Assembly (NCBI GenBank): GCA_015063485.1
Contig: SVUA01000015.1
Coordinates: 1-37,441 of the forward strand
Reading direction: 5' to 3'
DNA length: 37,441 bases
Source: Oscillospiraceae bacterium
GTDB taxonomy: Bacteria; Bacillota; Clostridia; Oscillospirales; CAG-272
Below the pieces are notes generated by a model. The model was not told the DNA's origin. It made no database searches and worked only from the letters and a program-made list of their open reading frames with translations. Below, one piece after another: positions 15,958 through 24,939 of the stretch. The position numbers were made by a program, and so were the translations under genes. The number at the start of each line of letters is the position of its first letter. Positions within the stretch are counted from its first letter, which is position 1.

Positions 15958-17307
15958 TTAAAGAGAAACTATCTTCAAAAGATACGTGCTGTGTATCGGC
16001 ATTTTAATGTATGCAGAAAATTCATTGGAAGTGAAAACTTCTTCGCGAACTATTTCGCAGTCGTGATCTTCGTCGAGGCAGTAGTATTCAAGACGAACAC
16101 CGTTTGCGTTTTCGACGTTTTTGAACTCTACCTTTACCGTCTTTTCGGGCGCGTTATCGTCATCGTTGTAATACGAGAGCATAACGTTCTGCTCATCGCC
16201 TTTTGCGCCTACCGCCCAAACGTCCTCTGTGTCACGCTCGACCGAGACGGCTTCTTCTAATTTGTAAAGCTGATTGAACATATAGAAAGGATAATATCCC
16301 TTAAGACGCTCAAATACGAAATCGGTGGAGAAGAGGCTGTTCATTCCGCAGGGACGCGCGTCGTAGAACATGAGGTTATCGAGCGCTTCATACTGCGACA
16401 TACACATAGTTGCCGCGATAAACGAAGAACCCTTAAGGCTCTTTTCCATCTTCAAGGAGTATATCCAATCGTCGTCTTTCCAGCCCTTGACGTAGTTCCA
16501 TTCGTTGAGTATGCTCTCGGTCTCGGTAAAGCCGTATTTGTCGAGCCATTCGCGAGCGAGACGGATCTTTCCCTGAATCTTTTCAACAGTCGCGCCGTAA
16601 ACGTGCCATGAGAAGAAATCGGGCTTTATTCCGTTTTCCTTGAGAGCGTTAAAGAATCCGTCAAGCCATTCGGGCTTAAGACCCGCACAGGCAGGGCCGC
16701 CTATCTTTAAATGAGGGAAGCAGGATTTTAGGTGCTTATACGTTATGCAGAAAAGCTCATAGAACTGCTTTGCAGTGCCGCCCCAGCAACGCTTATGAGC
16801 AGAATCATCGGGGTCAAGATCGGGCTCGTTCCAGATCTCCCAATATTCGATATCCATGTGATATCCGTCCGCCCAGCCCTCTGTGTAGTGGCGGATTATG
16901 TGCTCACAAACGACCGCCCACTTGTTGAAATCAACGGGTGGGAGAGTGTTGTATTTCTTTGACCAATGCTCTATCTTCGAGCCGAGACGGTAGTAGACCT
17001 TCGCGCCGCCCGCTTCAATTACGCGCATATATTCGTCGGTGAGTACGAAATCGTAAGACGCGGGGTCATCGGCAGGCTTAGACCAATCGGTAAATATCAT
17101 GTTTACGTCAACGATATGCTCTCCGCCGTAGGTTGCAAAAAAAGACGCATCGTGCGTTCTTGCGTAGGGAATCCCTGCCGCCTTGAAATGATCGATATTC
17201 GTAATTCTTTGATCGGCCGCAAACTTGTAAACAGGGCCGTTGTTTACGCTGTGCATTGGTTTTACTTTTCCAAGTGCTCTTGAAAAATCAACTGTAATTC
17301 TGTCCAT
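15958..17307 (-). CDS. GH39-like glycoside hydrolase (beta-xylosidase type)
   Basis: 449 residues from ATG 17307. A TTG 15 bases upstream lies within the SD GAGGAG and is not used. The barrel shows GH-A clan signatures: acid/base Glu161 in YWEIWNEPD and nucleophile Glu269 in ESILNEWN, with FFSWHVYGA before it. A C-terminal beta-sandwich (about 345-449) completes the GH39 layout. No signal peptide, so it acts inside the cell, probably on imported xylo- or related oligosaccharides. It is divergent from a DUF4965-type protein and shares its control region. GH39 versus a neighbouring GH-A family is not fully settled. Confidence 0.85.
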   Translation of the reverse strand: MDRITVDFSRALGKVKPMHSVNNGPVYKFAADQRITNIDHFKAAGIPYARTHDASFFATYGGEHIVDVNMIFTDWSKPADDPASYDFVLTDEYMRVIEAGGAKVYYRLGSKIEHWSKKYNTLPPVDFNKWAVVCEHIIRHYTEGWADGYHMDIEYWEIWNEPDLDPDDSAHKRCWGGTAKQFYELFCITYKHLKSCFPHLKIGGPACAGLKPEWLDGFFNALKENGIKPDFFSWHVYGATVEKIQGKIRLAREWLDKYGFTETESILNEWNYVKGWKDDDWIYSLKMEKSLKGSSFIAATMCMSQYEALDNLMFYDARPCGMNSLFSTDFVFERLKGYYPFYMFNQLYKLEEAVSVERDTEDVWAVGAKGDEQNVMLSYYNDDDNAPEKTVKVEFKNVENANGVRLEYYCLDEDHDCEIVREEVFTSNEFSAYIKMPIHSTYLLKIVSL

Positions 17308-17351
17308 TATCTTACTCCTCAAAACTTATTTGAGCGTTTTGCTCTGATTGA

Positions 17352-17380
17352 ATTTTAACACATATCAAAATCGTTGTCAA
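17352..17380 (-). promoter_or_regulatory. Promoter of the GH39-like gene
   Basis: On the minus strand, TTGACA (17375-17380), 17-base spacer and TAAAAT (17352-17357). Confidence 0.75.
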
Positions 17381-17400
17381 GGTCATATTACAGAAAAGAT

Positions 17401-17431
17401 TGGACAAAAATGAACATTTACTGGTCAAAAA
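17401..17431 (+). promoter_or_regulatory. Tandem TGGnCAAAAA motifs, candidate activator site
   Basis: TGGACAAAAA at 17401-17410 and TGGTCAAAAA at 17422-17431 are direct repeats 21 bases apart, two helical turns. They lie between the two divergent promoters. AraC/XylS-type regulators use such spacing; no such gene is in the window. Confidence 0.5.
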
Positions 17432-17443
17432 TATACACACCAC

Positions 17444-17472
17444 TTGATTTTTGTTTTTTTATATTATATAAT
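17444..17472 (+). promoter_or_regulatory. Promoter of the DUF4965-type gene
   Basis: TTGATT at 17444-17449, 17-base spacer, TATAAT at 17467-17472, just right of the tandem motifs. Confidence 0.75.
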
Positions 17473-17525
17473 AAAAGTGTAGATTAGTACAAAATAAAAT
17501 TAATATAGAAAGTTGAGAAGAAAAA

Positions 17526-19463
17526 ATGAAGATGAGAGCTCCCGCGATTCCCCTTATTACAGTAGACCCCTTTTTCTCGGTATGGTCACCCGACGAGAAC
17601 TTGAATTTTGCGAAAACAATGCATTGGACAGGAAAGAATAATTCTATCTTTGGAACGGCAACTATCGACGGAAAGGAATATTCCTTCCTCGGTTATCGCC
17701 GTGATTCTCATAAGATGGAGCAGGTAATGCTTGATATAGATGCGTTGAGCACGACCGCAGTTTTTGAAAAGGACGGTATCTGTCTGACCGTTGTATTTAC
17801 AACACCCGTTTTGCCCGACGATTACCGTCTCTTGACCCGTCCCGTATCCTATATGTCCGTTTCTTACGTTTCAATAGACGGAAAGTCTCACGACGTAAGC
17901 GTTACGGTGAGGGCAAGCGAGGAGCTTTGTCTTGATCGTGCGGGACAGTCGCCCGTTGAGACTTGCGAAGTAGCGCCTTGCAAGTGTGTTAAGGGAATGA
18001 AAATGGGTAATACCGTTCAGAAGCCTCTTAACAAAAGCGGTGATGACCACCGTATAGATTGGGGTTATTTCTATCTTGCCGCAAAGGGAGAGGGTGTTAC
18101 GACTGATACCGAGATATACAGTAAACAGACAAACGTAATAGTAAGCGCGTCTCTTTGTGAAAAGGAAAAGCGTCTGTATCTCTTTGCATATGACGATATA
18201 GAATCTATCGAATATTTCGGCAAGCATCTCAAGAGCTATTGGAACAAGGACGGACAGACTATCGAGGAAGCCATTTGTGAGGCGACTCGCGAGTATGATT
18301 CGGTTCTTGAGCGTTGCGAACTGTTTTCGGAGAAGCTTTATGAAGATGCAGATGCGGCGGGCGGAGAAAAATACGCGGATATGCTTTCTCTTGCGTACCG
18401 TCAGGTAATTGCGGCTCACAAGCTCGTGCTTGACGAGAACGGAGAATTTCTTTACATATCCAAGGAGTGCTTCTCAAACGGTTGCGCGGCGACCGTTGAC
18501 GTAAGCTATCCGTCTATACCGATGTTCCTTATATACAACCCCGAGCTTGTCAAGGGAATGATGCGTCCCGTTTACAGATATGCTGACAGCGACGAATGGA
18601 AGAACGAATACAAGTATGATTTCGCTCCTCACGACGTAGGACGTTATCCTATTCTTAACGGTCAGGTATACGGCAAGCGCAGAGATGAAAATAAAGAGTA
18701 TTACGGAAAAATGAGAGAGGAATACCAGATGCCTGTTGAGGAGTGCGGAAATATGCTCGTTATGGAAGCAAACGTTGCTATGGTTACGGGTTCGGCAGAT
18801 TTTGCGGCTTCGCATATAGACGTTCTTCGCACATGGTGTACATACTTGCTCAAATACGGAACAGATCCCGAAAATCAGCTTTGCACAGACGACTTTGCGG
18901 GACATCTTGCTCACAACTGCAACCTTTCTCTCAAAGCGGTAATGGGTATTGCGGGTATGGCAAAGATACTTGATATGATGGGTGATAAAAAGGAAGCGGC
19001 TCTTTATATGAGAAAGGCTCGCAGAATGGCGGCAGTATGGATGCATACCGCGCTTAATGAGGACGGCTCGTCTAATCTCGCTTTCGATCAGCCTAACACC
19101 TTCTCAATGAAGTATAATATGGTATGGGACAAGGTTTGGGGAACAAAGCTTTTCTCAAAGAAGTTTATGGATTCTGAGATCAAGAACAACAGAGAGCATT
19201 TCAATAAATACGGTATGCCGCTTGACAGCCGTACGGATTACACTAAATCCGATTGGCTCGTATGGACGGCTTCTATGGCATCATCAAAGAAAGCGTTTAT
19301 GTCCTACATCGCACCCTTGTGGAAGGCTTATGACGAGTCACCGTCTCGTGTTCCCATGACCGACTGGTACGATACCGTAAGCGGAAGAATAGTAGGCTTC
19401 CAACACCGTACGGTTCAGGGCGGACTTTATATGAAACTGCTTATGGATAATTGGCTCAAGTAG
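17526..19463 (+). CDS. DUF4965/DUF1793 (glutaminase A-like) family protein
   Basis: 645 residues. The N-terminus (PLITVDPFFSVWSPDENLNF) and TMHWTGKNN are typical of the family described as glutaminase A-like, with DUF5127, DUF4965 and DUF1793 in order. The N-terminal beta-sandwich covers about 1-260. An (alpha/alpha)-type barrel region from about 270 contains LAYRQVIAAHKLVLDENGEF, PMFLIYNPELVKGMM, NMLVMEANVAMVTGSADF, DWLVWTASMASS and MTDWYDTVSGR. No signal peptide is seen. In bacteria these proteins often accompany glycoside hydrolases, and the divergent GH39-like gene supports a carbohydrate role over glutamine hydrolysis. The start follows a weak SD (gagaag). Confidence 0.8.
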   Translation: MKMRAPAIPLITVDPFFSVWSPDENLNFAKTMHWTGKNNSIFGTATIDGKEYSFLGYRRDSHKMEQVMLDIDALSTTAVFEKDGICLTVVFTTPVLPDDYRLLTRPVSYMSVSYVSIDGKSHDVSVTVRASEELCLDRAGQSPVETCEVAPCKCVKGMKMGNTVQKPLNKSGDDHRIDWGYFYLAAKGEGVTTDTEIYSKQTNVIVSASLCEKEKRLYLFAYDDIESIEYFGKHLKSYWNKDGQTIEEAICEATREYDSVLERCELFSEKLYEDADAAGGEKYADMLSLAYRQVIAAHKLVLDENGEFLYISKECFSNGCAATVDVSYPSIPMFLIYNPELVKGMMRPVYRYADSDEWKNEYKYDFAPHDVGRYPILNGQVYGKRRDENKEYYGKMREEYQMPVEECGNMLVMEANVAMVTGSADFAASHIDVLRTWCTYLLKYGTDPENQLCTDDFAGHLAHNCNLSLKAVMGIAGMAKILDMMGDKKEAALYMRKARRMAAVWMHTALNEDGSSNLAFDQPNTFSMKYNMVWDKVWGTKLFSKKFMDSEIKNNREHFNKYGMPLDSRTDYTKSDWLVWTASMASSKKAFMSYIAPLWKAYDESPSRVPMTDWYDTVSGRIVGFQHRTVQGGLYMKLLMDNWLK

Positions 19464-19538
19464 ATATGCCGAGAGGTAATAGAGGACACAGTAAAAGTGT
19501 CCGTATTATACGATGAGCGCAGTCCTAAGCATATTAAT

Positions 19539-19581
19539 AAAAAACAGAACGTAACGGTTTAACTGTTACGTTCTGTTTTTT
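19539..19581 (+). terminator. Bidirectional terminator, DUF4965 gene / small protein
   Basis: AAAAAACAGAACGTAAC / GTTACGTTCTGTTTTTT, a 17-bp perfect stem with U-tracts both ways between convergent genes. Confidence 0.92.
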
Positions 19582-19584
19582 AAT

Positions 19585-19755
19585 TTATATGATAGTATAT
19601 TCAAACATTTCGCAGTGAAGTCTCGTGCCTATATCAACACCGAGAGGGAGAAGCGCGAGAGCAATGAACACGTCGCAGTCTCCATTTGTTCCGTCCTCGC
19701 GCAGATAGGCGTACTCACCTTCTATTTTTACAACAGTATAATCTTTTGGTTCCAT
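19585..19755 (-). CDS. 56-residue small protein of unknown function
   Basis: The ATG at 19755 is preceded by AGGAGG (spacing 4-5). The product starts MEPKDYTVVKIEGEYAYLRE, continues with an acidic segment (DGTNGDCDV), an ALALLPLGVDIGTRL stretch and ends MFEYTII. The beta-rich pattern with a glycine turn suggests a small compact domain. Its strong SD, start and adjacent terminator support a real gene. Similar short proteins occur in Clostridia as hypothetical proteins, to my recollection; no function is known to me. Confidence 0.75.
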   Translation of the reverse strand: MEPKDYTVVKIEGEYAYLREDGTNGDCDVFIALALLPLGVDIGTRLHCEMFEYTII

Positions 19756-20006
19756 AGATCCTCCTAAATATTGTCCGCAAAGGGAAGTGTAAGCTCTATA
19801 TATGAAGCTTTATTAGTTAATATATTATAATAAATTAATAAAGGAAAGTCAATAAGAAAAAGAGAAATTCCCAAGTTTTAAAAACAAAATGAGATAAAAA
19901 ACCGTAGGACTGTTTTCGGCAGCTTTTTGGGGTTAGTGATAAATTTTTTATATCTTTTTTACGCTTTGTGTCGGGAAAAGAGAACGCTCGAAACAATTAA
20001 AGCTTT

Positions 20007-20084
20007 TTTGTCGTACGGTTTTAGGAATATTATTCGGACCGCTTACTTAAAACGACAAAACTTTTGCGTTTTTTCTGTTAAAAT
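20007..20084 (+). promoter_or_regulatory. Candidate Spo0A-box promoter of spoIIE
   Basis: TTTGTCGTA (20007-20015) differs by one base from the 0A box TTTGTCGAA. AACGACAAA (20051-20059) resembles the reverse box TTCGACAAA with two mismatches. TAAAAT at 20079-20084 could be the -10, with the second box over the -35 zone, as in Spo0A-activated promoters with long spacing. The rest of 19756-20119 is A/T-rich without a gene. Confidence 0.45.
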
Positions 20085-20119
20085 ATTTACGCAACGACTT
20101 TAAAAGGAAGGTATTTGTA

Positions 20120-22564
20120 ATGGATAAAAGCGGTCGAGAAAATAACACGGTTAAAGAGGTAGTATTAACTGACGGAGTGACAAAAAACGAGGGGGAGAGT
20201 ATCAGGAAAAAGAAAACAGTCGGAGAGTGGGCGACAGATATATTTTTCGGACTTGCTTATGCTTTGTGGGCGTATGTTTTGGAAGGATTTGCCTTGCCTT
20301 TTGGCGCAACTCCCTTCGGCATAGCGCTTTTATGCGCGGCAAGGGAAAGAACTCTTTTTGTATTCGTGGGTCTTTGTTTGTCTGCGGCGTTTGGAAATTT
20401 TCCAATAATGCGTATATCGGTCTACACCGCGGTTCTGCTGATACGCTTATTGGTAACGCTTGTGCTTGACACTCCTTGGAGCGCAAAAGAGGGGAGAGAG
20501 ATAGGGGAAAAGACCTTTTTTGAAGCAAGGAGTTTGTTTTTTAATGAAAAGCTAAGTTTACGCATGTCTACCGCTTGCGTAGGCGCGCTATCTATCGGAG
20601 TGTATTTATTGATAAAGGGCGGTTTTCTTTATTACGACCTTTACGGCGCTTTGATATCTCTTGGCGCAGCACCGATAGCGACCGCTTTGTTTGCGGGGCT
20701 GTTTCAAAAAAGGAAAGAGGGCTCGGTCTCCTACGTTGTTGCCTTTATCGCGCTTTCGGGAGCTCTTGTTTTCGCAACGAGAAATATTGAGATATATCAC
20801 GTTTCCGCCGCCGCATTTGGCGCAATGTTTGCCTCTCTGTATCTTGTGAGACGCGAGGGCACTGTCAAGGGAGTCCTTGCGGGAGCTGTTTTGGGTATGT
20901 GTTATTCACCCTCGCTTGCGCCTCTGTTCGCCTTTGGGGCTCTTTGCGGAGGAATCGTTTTTCCTACCTCAATAACTCTTGGTACGATAGCGACCTTTTT
21001 CGTCTGCGCGGCGTGGGCTGTCTATATGCAGGGAATAAGCGCGCTCAGCGGACTTTTGCCGGCAATTCTTGCTTCATGTATCATCTATGCTGTAGTGGAC
21101 AAGCTCTTTATTTCGGAGAAGAAAGAGGAAGCAATTGAGCAAACGGAAGAAGATATCACGTCTGAAAAGACAGAGTCTCTTGACGAGACCGCGATAGACT
21201 CGGTACGATTATACGATACGGAAACGAAGATAAAGGCGGTATGCGAGAGCTTTGATTCGCTTTCGAAGATTTTTGAATCTATGGGTGAGGTGCTGAGGAG
21301 ACCTAATGAAGAGGACCTCAGGCGTATTTGCGATAACGCGTTTGATTCGTCTTGCGCGGGTTGTTCGCAAAGAGAGAGCTGTTGGGAGCAAAATTACAGA
21401 AAAACGGATTCGGAGGTGGCAAACATCTGTGCCGTTTTACACCGCGACGGAAGTGTAAATATGCGCGATGTGGGAGAGACGCTTGTTTCGGGTTGTCCTC
21501 GTCTTCCCGATATTCTTGACGAAATAAATCATAATTCTTCCGCATATGCCGGAAGAATATTACAGCACGACAAGACCGAGATATTTGCCTCGGATTACGC
21601 GACGGTGTCCGATATTTTGGCGGGAGCTATGACACGCGGCGGCACAGAGTACGAATACGATGCGGTGCTTTCAAAAAAAATATGTGAAGAGATATTAAAA
21701 ATAAGATCGGTATCAAGCGAAATAAGGTCGGTCGCCGTATTTGGAGATCGGAAGAAGCGGGTGATCTTGCGCATAAAAAACGATATTGATTTTGAAAGAA
21801 ATAAAGAAGAAATATTACGATCGATAGAAAATGCCTGCGGCAAAAGGTTTGTTATTGAAAGAGAAGATCTGCTTTCCCGCGGAAATAAAAATATTATATT
21901 GTGCGAAGCGAGAAGGCTTTCTATAAGCGTTGCTTTGCGTACCTTACGGGCAGACGGCGAGAACGAATACTGCGGAGACACGGCGGGAGTTTTCTATGAT
22001 AACGAGGACAGAGCTTACGCCTTTATCAGCGACGGAATGGGGGCTGGGCGAGATGCGGCGGTCGCCTCGGGTATATGCGCTTTGTTTTTGAAGAAGATGC
22101 TATCGGTGGGAAACGGGTGCGAGGCTACCGTTAGAATGATAAACGGATTTTTGCGAAACAAGGGAAGCGGAAGCTTGCACGAATGCTCCGCGACAGTCGA
22201 TCTGTGGGAGCTTGACCTGTTGAGCGGTAAAGCATCTATCTTTAAGAGTGGAGCTGCCCCGACCTACGTATTGCGTGACGGAGGACTTTTCAAGATACGC
22301 TCAAAGACTCTGCCCGTGGGTATTTTGCGTGAGCCCGATACCAAGCGGATAAGCTTTGACGTGGGAGAGGGCGACGTGGTCGTTATGGTCAGTGACGGCA
22401 TTACTCAAGGAAAAGAGGAATGTCCGTGGCTCTTTGACCTCTTGCGCGGAAATATTTCCACACTCGGCATTGAAAAGACTGCCGAGCTCGTAGTGAATTA
22501 CGCTAAAAAAGAAGGCTCAACAGATGACCTCTCCGTCCTTATCCTGAAGATAGATAAAGCGTGA
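20120..22564 (+). CDS. spoIIE: Stage II sporulation protein E, PP2C phosphatase
   Basis: 814 residues, matching SpoIIE (about 800-830). Residues 1-40 are hydrophilic. About 10 membrane segments lie at 40-335 (FGLAYALWAYVLEGFALPFG onward). A central region at 350-590 contains CAGCSQRESCWEQ, a characteristic SpoIIE cysteine cluster. The PP2C domain covers 600-814, with FISDGMGAGRDAAVASG and VVMVSDGITQG carrying metal-binding Asp residues. SpoIIE dephosphorylates SpoIIAA at the asymmetric septum to activate sigma-F, so the organism is probably a spore former or descends from one. AAGGAAGG lies upstream of the ATG. Confidence 0.95.
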   Translation: MDKSGRENNTVKEVVLTDGVTKNEGESIRKKKTVGEWATDIFFGLAYALWAYVLEGFALPFGATPFGIALLCAARERTLFVFVGLCLSAAFGNFPIMRISVYTAVLLIRLLVTLVLDTPWSAKEGREIGEKTFFEARSLFFNEKLSLRMSTACVGALSIGVYLLIKGGFLYYDLYGALISLGAAPIATALFAGLFQKRKEGSVSYVVAFIALSGALVFATRNIEIYHVSAAAFGAMFASLYLVRREGTVKGVLAGAVLGMCYSPSLAPLFAFGALCGGIVFPTSITLGTIATFFVCAAWAVYMQGISALSGLLPAILASCIIYAVVDKLFISEKKEEAIEQTEEDITSEKTESLDETAIDSVRLYDTETKIKAVCESFDSLSKIFESMGEVLRRPNEEDLRRICDNAFDSSCAGCSQRESCWEQNYRKTDSEVANICAVLHRDGSVNMRDVGETLVSGCPRLPDILDEINHNSSAYAGRILQHDKTEIFASDYATVSDILAGAMTRGGTEYEYDAVLSKKICEEILKIRSVSSEIRSVAVFGDRKKRVILRIKNDIDFERNKEEILRSIENACGKRFVIEREDLLSRGNKNIILCEARRLSISVALRTLRADGENEYCGDTAGVFYDNEDRAYAFISDGMGAGRDAAVASGICALFLKKMLSVGNGCEATVRMINGFLRNKGSGSLHECSATVDLWELDLLSGKASIFKSGAAPTYVLRDGGLFKIRSKTLPVGILREPDTKRISFDVGEGDVVVMVSDGITQGKEECPWLFDLLRGNISTLGIEKTAELVVNYAKKEGSTDDLSVLILKIDKA

Positions 22565-22586
22565 GGTGGACGAGAGAGGACGCGTT

Positions 22587-22648
22587 CGAGAACTTTCTTT
22601 TAAGAAAGTTCTCGAGCTCTCAAATAACTTCTTAAAAAGAAGTTTTAT
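22587..22648 (+). terminator. Two related hairpins after spoIIE
   Basis: CGAGAACTTTCT-TTTA-AGAAAGTTCTCG (22587-22614), then AACTTCTT-AAA-AAGAAGTT-TT (22626-22646). The first lacks a T-run; the second has a short one. The two share AACTT(T)CTT, suggesting duplication. Confidence 0.6.
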
Positions 22649-22684
22649 ATGCAACCATTTTGTTTTACTTTAATTGAATAAAAC

Positions 22685-22808
22685 GGACAGTCGAGGACGC
22701 CGGTCCCTACAAGATTTGAGAAAATCGTTTGCACAACCCTCGCCGTAAGGCGAAGAAAAACGATTCATCTTTGTTTAACTCTGTAGGGACAGGCGTCCTC
22801 GACTGTCC
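22685..22808. repeat. 124-bp MITE-like palindromic element
   Basis: The arms start GGACAGTCGAGGACGCC at 22685 and end GGCGTCCTCGACTGTCC at 22808. They are complementary over about 26 bases with a small mismatch, reaching GTCCCTACA/TGTAGGGAC inside. The interior has AAATCGTTT/AAACGATT and TCGCC-GTAA-GGCGA hairpins and no reading frame. It looks like a small non-autonomous element or intergenic palindrome family between spoIIE and PBP2. The remainder of 22809-22902 holds only a GGTTATT/AATAACC hairpin. Confidence 0.8.
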
Positions 22809-22902
22809 TAAAAAACTATCAAATTTAATTCTCTCAAACGGTTATTATAAATAACCCCCGTTTATTTTTCTTTAAGGACTTACCGCAAGGTTAGCCTTAT
22901 TA

Positions 22903-24909
22903 TTATTTATTAAAATACGCTTCAAAGATCTTACCGACGGGATAAGCGGCGTTATATCCGTAGATACCTTGTTCTATAATGCAGGAGGCGACTATTTCGG
23001 GTGACTCTAATGGAGCGACTCCCGTGAACACTGCGTAATCATTTTTTCTGTCCACCTGCGACGTACCCGTTTTTCCACCGACCTTTACGTCAAGAGCTTT
23101 AAACGCGTCGTAGACCTCGGGATTTTCGCTTACTACCTCGCCCATCGCGTTTTCGATTATCTTATAGATATCGGGGTCAATAGTGATACTGTCAAGTATC
23201 TCGGTTTCTTTTGAAAATACCGTATCGCCCGTGTAAAATTTATGTACCGAGTCAAGAAGATGCGCCGAATATCTCGTTCCGCCGTTCACAAGGGAAGAGG
23301 TATAAACGCTGAGCTGAAGCGGCGTATAGCCGTGATCGGACTGACCGATAGACGCAGAGAGGTCATCTCGCTTGTACCAAAAAGCATTTTCGGCTTTGAA
23401 CGAAGGTCCTGCGACAGTACCGATGCTTTCGTCAAGCTCTATGCCCGTAGGAACGCCAAGACCGAGACGGGTCGTGTATTTCGTAACGCTGTCGATATTT
23501 GGAAAAGCCGTGTCGAGCAAATTATAGAAGAATATGTTACACGAATTTCTGATAGCCTTTGTTACGTCGGTCACACCGTCTACGTGCGTACAGGTCGGAT
23601 TGCCGTGAGCGTGGTAAACGCCGTTGCAAACAAAGGTGGTATCAGCATCTATTACCCCTTCCTCAAGCGCGGCGAGCGCAACTCCGAGCTTATATGTAGA
23701 ACCGGGGGCGTAAACGCCGTTTATTGCTCGGTTGAGGAAAGGAGAATGTCCGTTATTTATAAGCGTTTTAACGTATTCCGCATCGTCGAAGCGCGTAAGG
23801 TCGTAGGTGGGGTATGACGCGAGCGCGAGTACGGCGTTGTCCTTTGGGTCAAGAACGCTTACCGCTCCGCCCGTAGCGCCCGATATCGACTTTACGCTTT
23901 CGGCAAGAGCGTTTTCGGCGGCTATCTGAATATCTATATCTATCGTGAGATAAACGTCGTTTCCGCCGACAGGCTCGGTCTTATAATATTTATTTATGAT
24001 ATTTCCTTGCTTGTCGTACTCTATGACCATTATACCGTCGCTTCCGCGCAGGTATTCCTCAAAAAGCTTTTCGCAGCCTTCCGTTCCGACCATAGCGTCC
24101 ATTGGGTAGCCAAGCTCACTGTAATATTCCGCGTTTTCAGCCGTTATCTTTCCGACTCGTCCGAGAATGTGCGACGCAATACCCGGATACGCGTAAACGC
24201 GTTCTGTCCCCGAAGCAACGGTCGCGCCTTCGATACGAGCCTCCTCAACGTAATTTACGGCACTCATTGAAATATCTTTTGCTATCGTATAAGATTGATA
24301 CGCGCCAAAGCCTACTCGCTCCATTTCGTAATAGATACGGATAAGAGCGCTTATTTCAGAGCTTGAATAAAGCTCCTCTGAAAGCTTATAACGCGAAACG
24401 TAATAATCCACGAGGTCATCAAGTGACGTCTTTTTGGGGTCGAGCTCATTTGCTTTCATAACGCGCAGATAGTGATAATATTCGTTCGAATCCTTATCCG
24501 ACATAGCCGAAACGTACTGGTAGTCGGGGTAATATCCGTCGAGTATGAAAAGGTCGTCCGAAAGCTTATCGCCGTTTCCCGTTTTGCTCAACCCCTCAAG
24601 TATAGAGAGCAGCGAAGCGTTTATCTCCCGTCTCGTATCGGGCATAGCGCCGTATTCGAAAACGAGATCGTAGGTCGTGGCGTTTCCAACGAGCAATTTG
24701 CCGTTTCGGTCGTATATCTCGCCGCGAAGTCCGGGAACGGTGACCGTACGAACGGTAACGTCACGTCTGTCATCGGGGTTCTTTGCCCCTTTTATTTGTA
24801 TCACGGCAAGTACGACGACAAAAACGACGCAGATAAGCGTAAAAACTATTGCAGGAATAACAAATCGATGCGTTACGTTTTGCTTTGACTGAAAATTTTT
24901 AATTTTCAT
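22903..24909 (-). CDS. mrdA: Penicillin-binding protein 2 (class B, elongasome transpeptidase)
   Basis: 668 residues. A cytoplasmic stub and one membrane segment (about 18-40, FVIPAIVFTLICVVFVVVLA) precede a dimerisation domain (about 55-290, GLRGEIYDRNGKLL). The transpeptidase domain carries STYK (Ser404 nucleophile), SCN (456-458) and KTGT (Lys613). It cross-links peptidoglycan during lateral growth with RodA and MreBCD, and it sits last in the leftward maf-mreBCD operon. The product is longer than Bacillus-type minimal domains but normal for Firmicute PBP2. The beta-lactam target role follows from the family. Confidence 0.93.
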   Translation of the reverse strand: MKIKNFQSKQNVTHRFVIPAIVFTLICVVFVVVLAVIQIKGAKNPDDRRDVTVRTVTVPGLRGEIYDRNGKLLVGNATTYDLVFEYGAMPDTRREINASLLSILEGLSKTGNGDKLSDDLFILDGYYPDYQYVSAMSDKDSNEYYHYLRVMKANELDPKKTSLDDLVDYYVSRYKLSEELYSSSEISALIRIYYEMERVGFGAYQSYTIAKDISMSAVNYVEEARIEGATVASGTERVYAYPGIASHILGRVGKITAENAEYYSELGYPMDAMVGTEGCEKLFEEYLRGSDGIMVIEYDKQGNIINKYYKTEPVGGNDVYLTIDIDIQIAAENALAESVKSISGATGGAVSVLDPKDNAVLALASYPTYDLTRFDDAEYVKTLINNGHSPFLNRAINGVYAPGSTYKLGVALAALEEGVIDADTTFVCNGVYHAHGNPTCTHVDGVTDVTKAIRNSCNIFFYNLLDTAFPNIDSVTKYTTRLGLGVPTGIELDESIGTVAGPSFKAENAFWYKRDDLSASIGQSDHGYTPLQLSVYTSSLVNGGTRYSAHLLDSVHKFYTGDTVFSKETEILDSITIDPDIYKIIENAMGEVVSENPEVYDAFKALDVKVGGKTGTSQVDRKNDYAVFTGVAPLESPEIVASCIIEQGIYGYNAAYPVGKIFEAYFNK

Positions 24910-24939
24910 TCCTGATAATATCCTTTTTTAAATAGCTTT

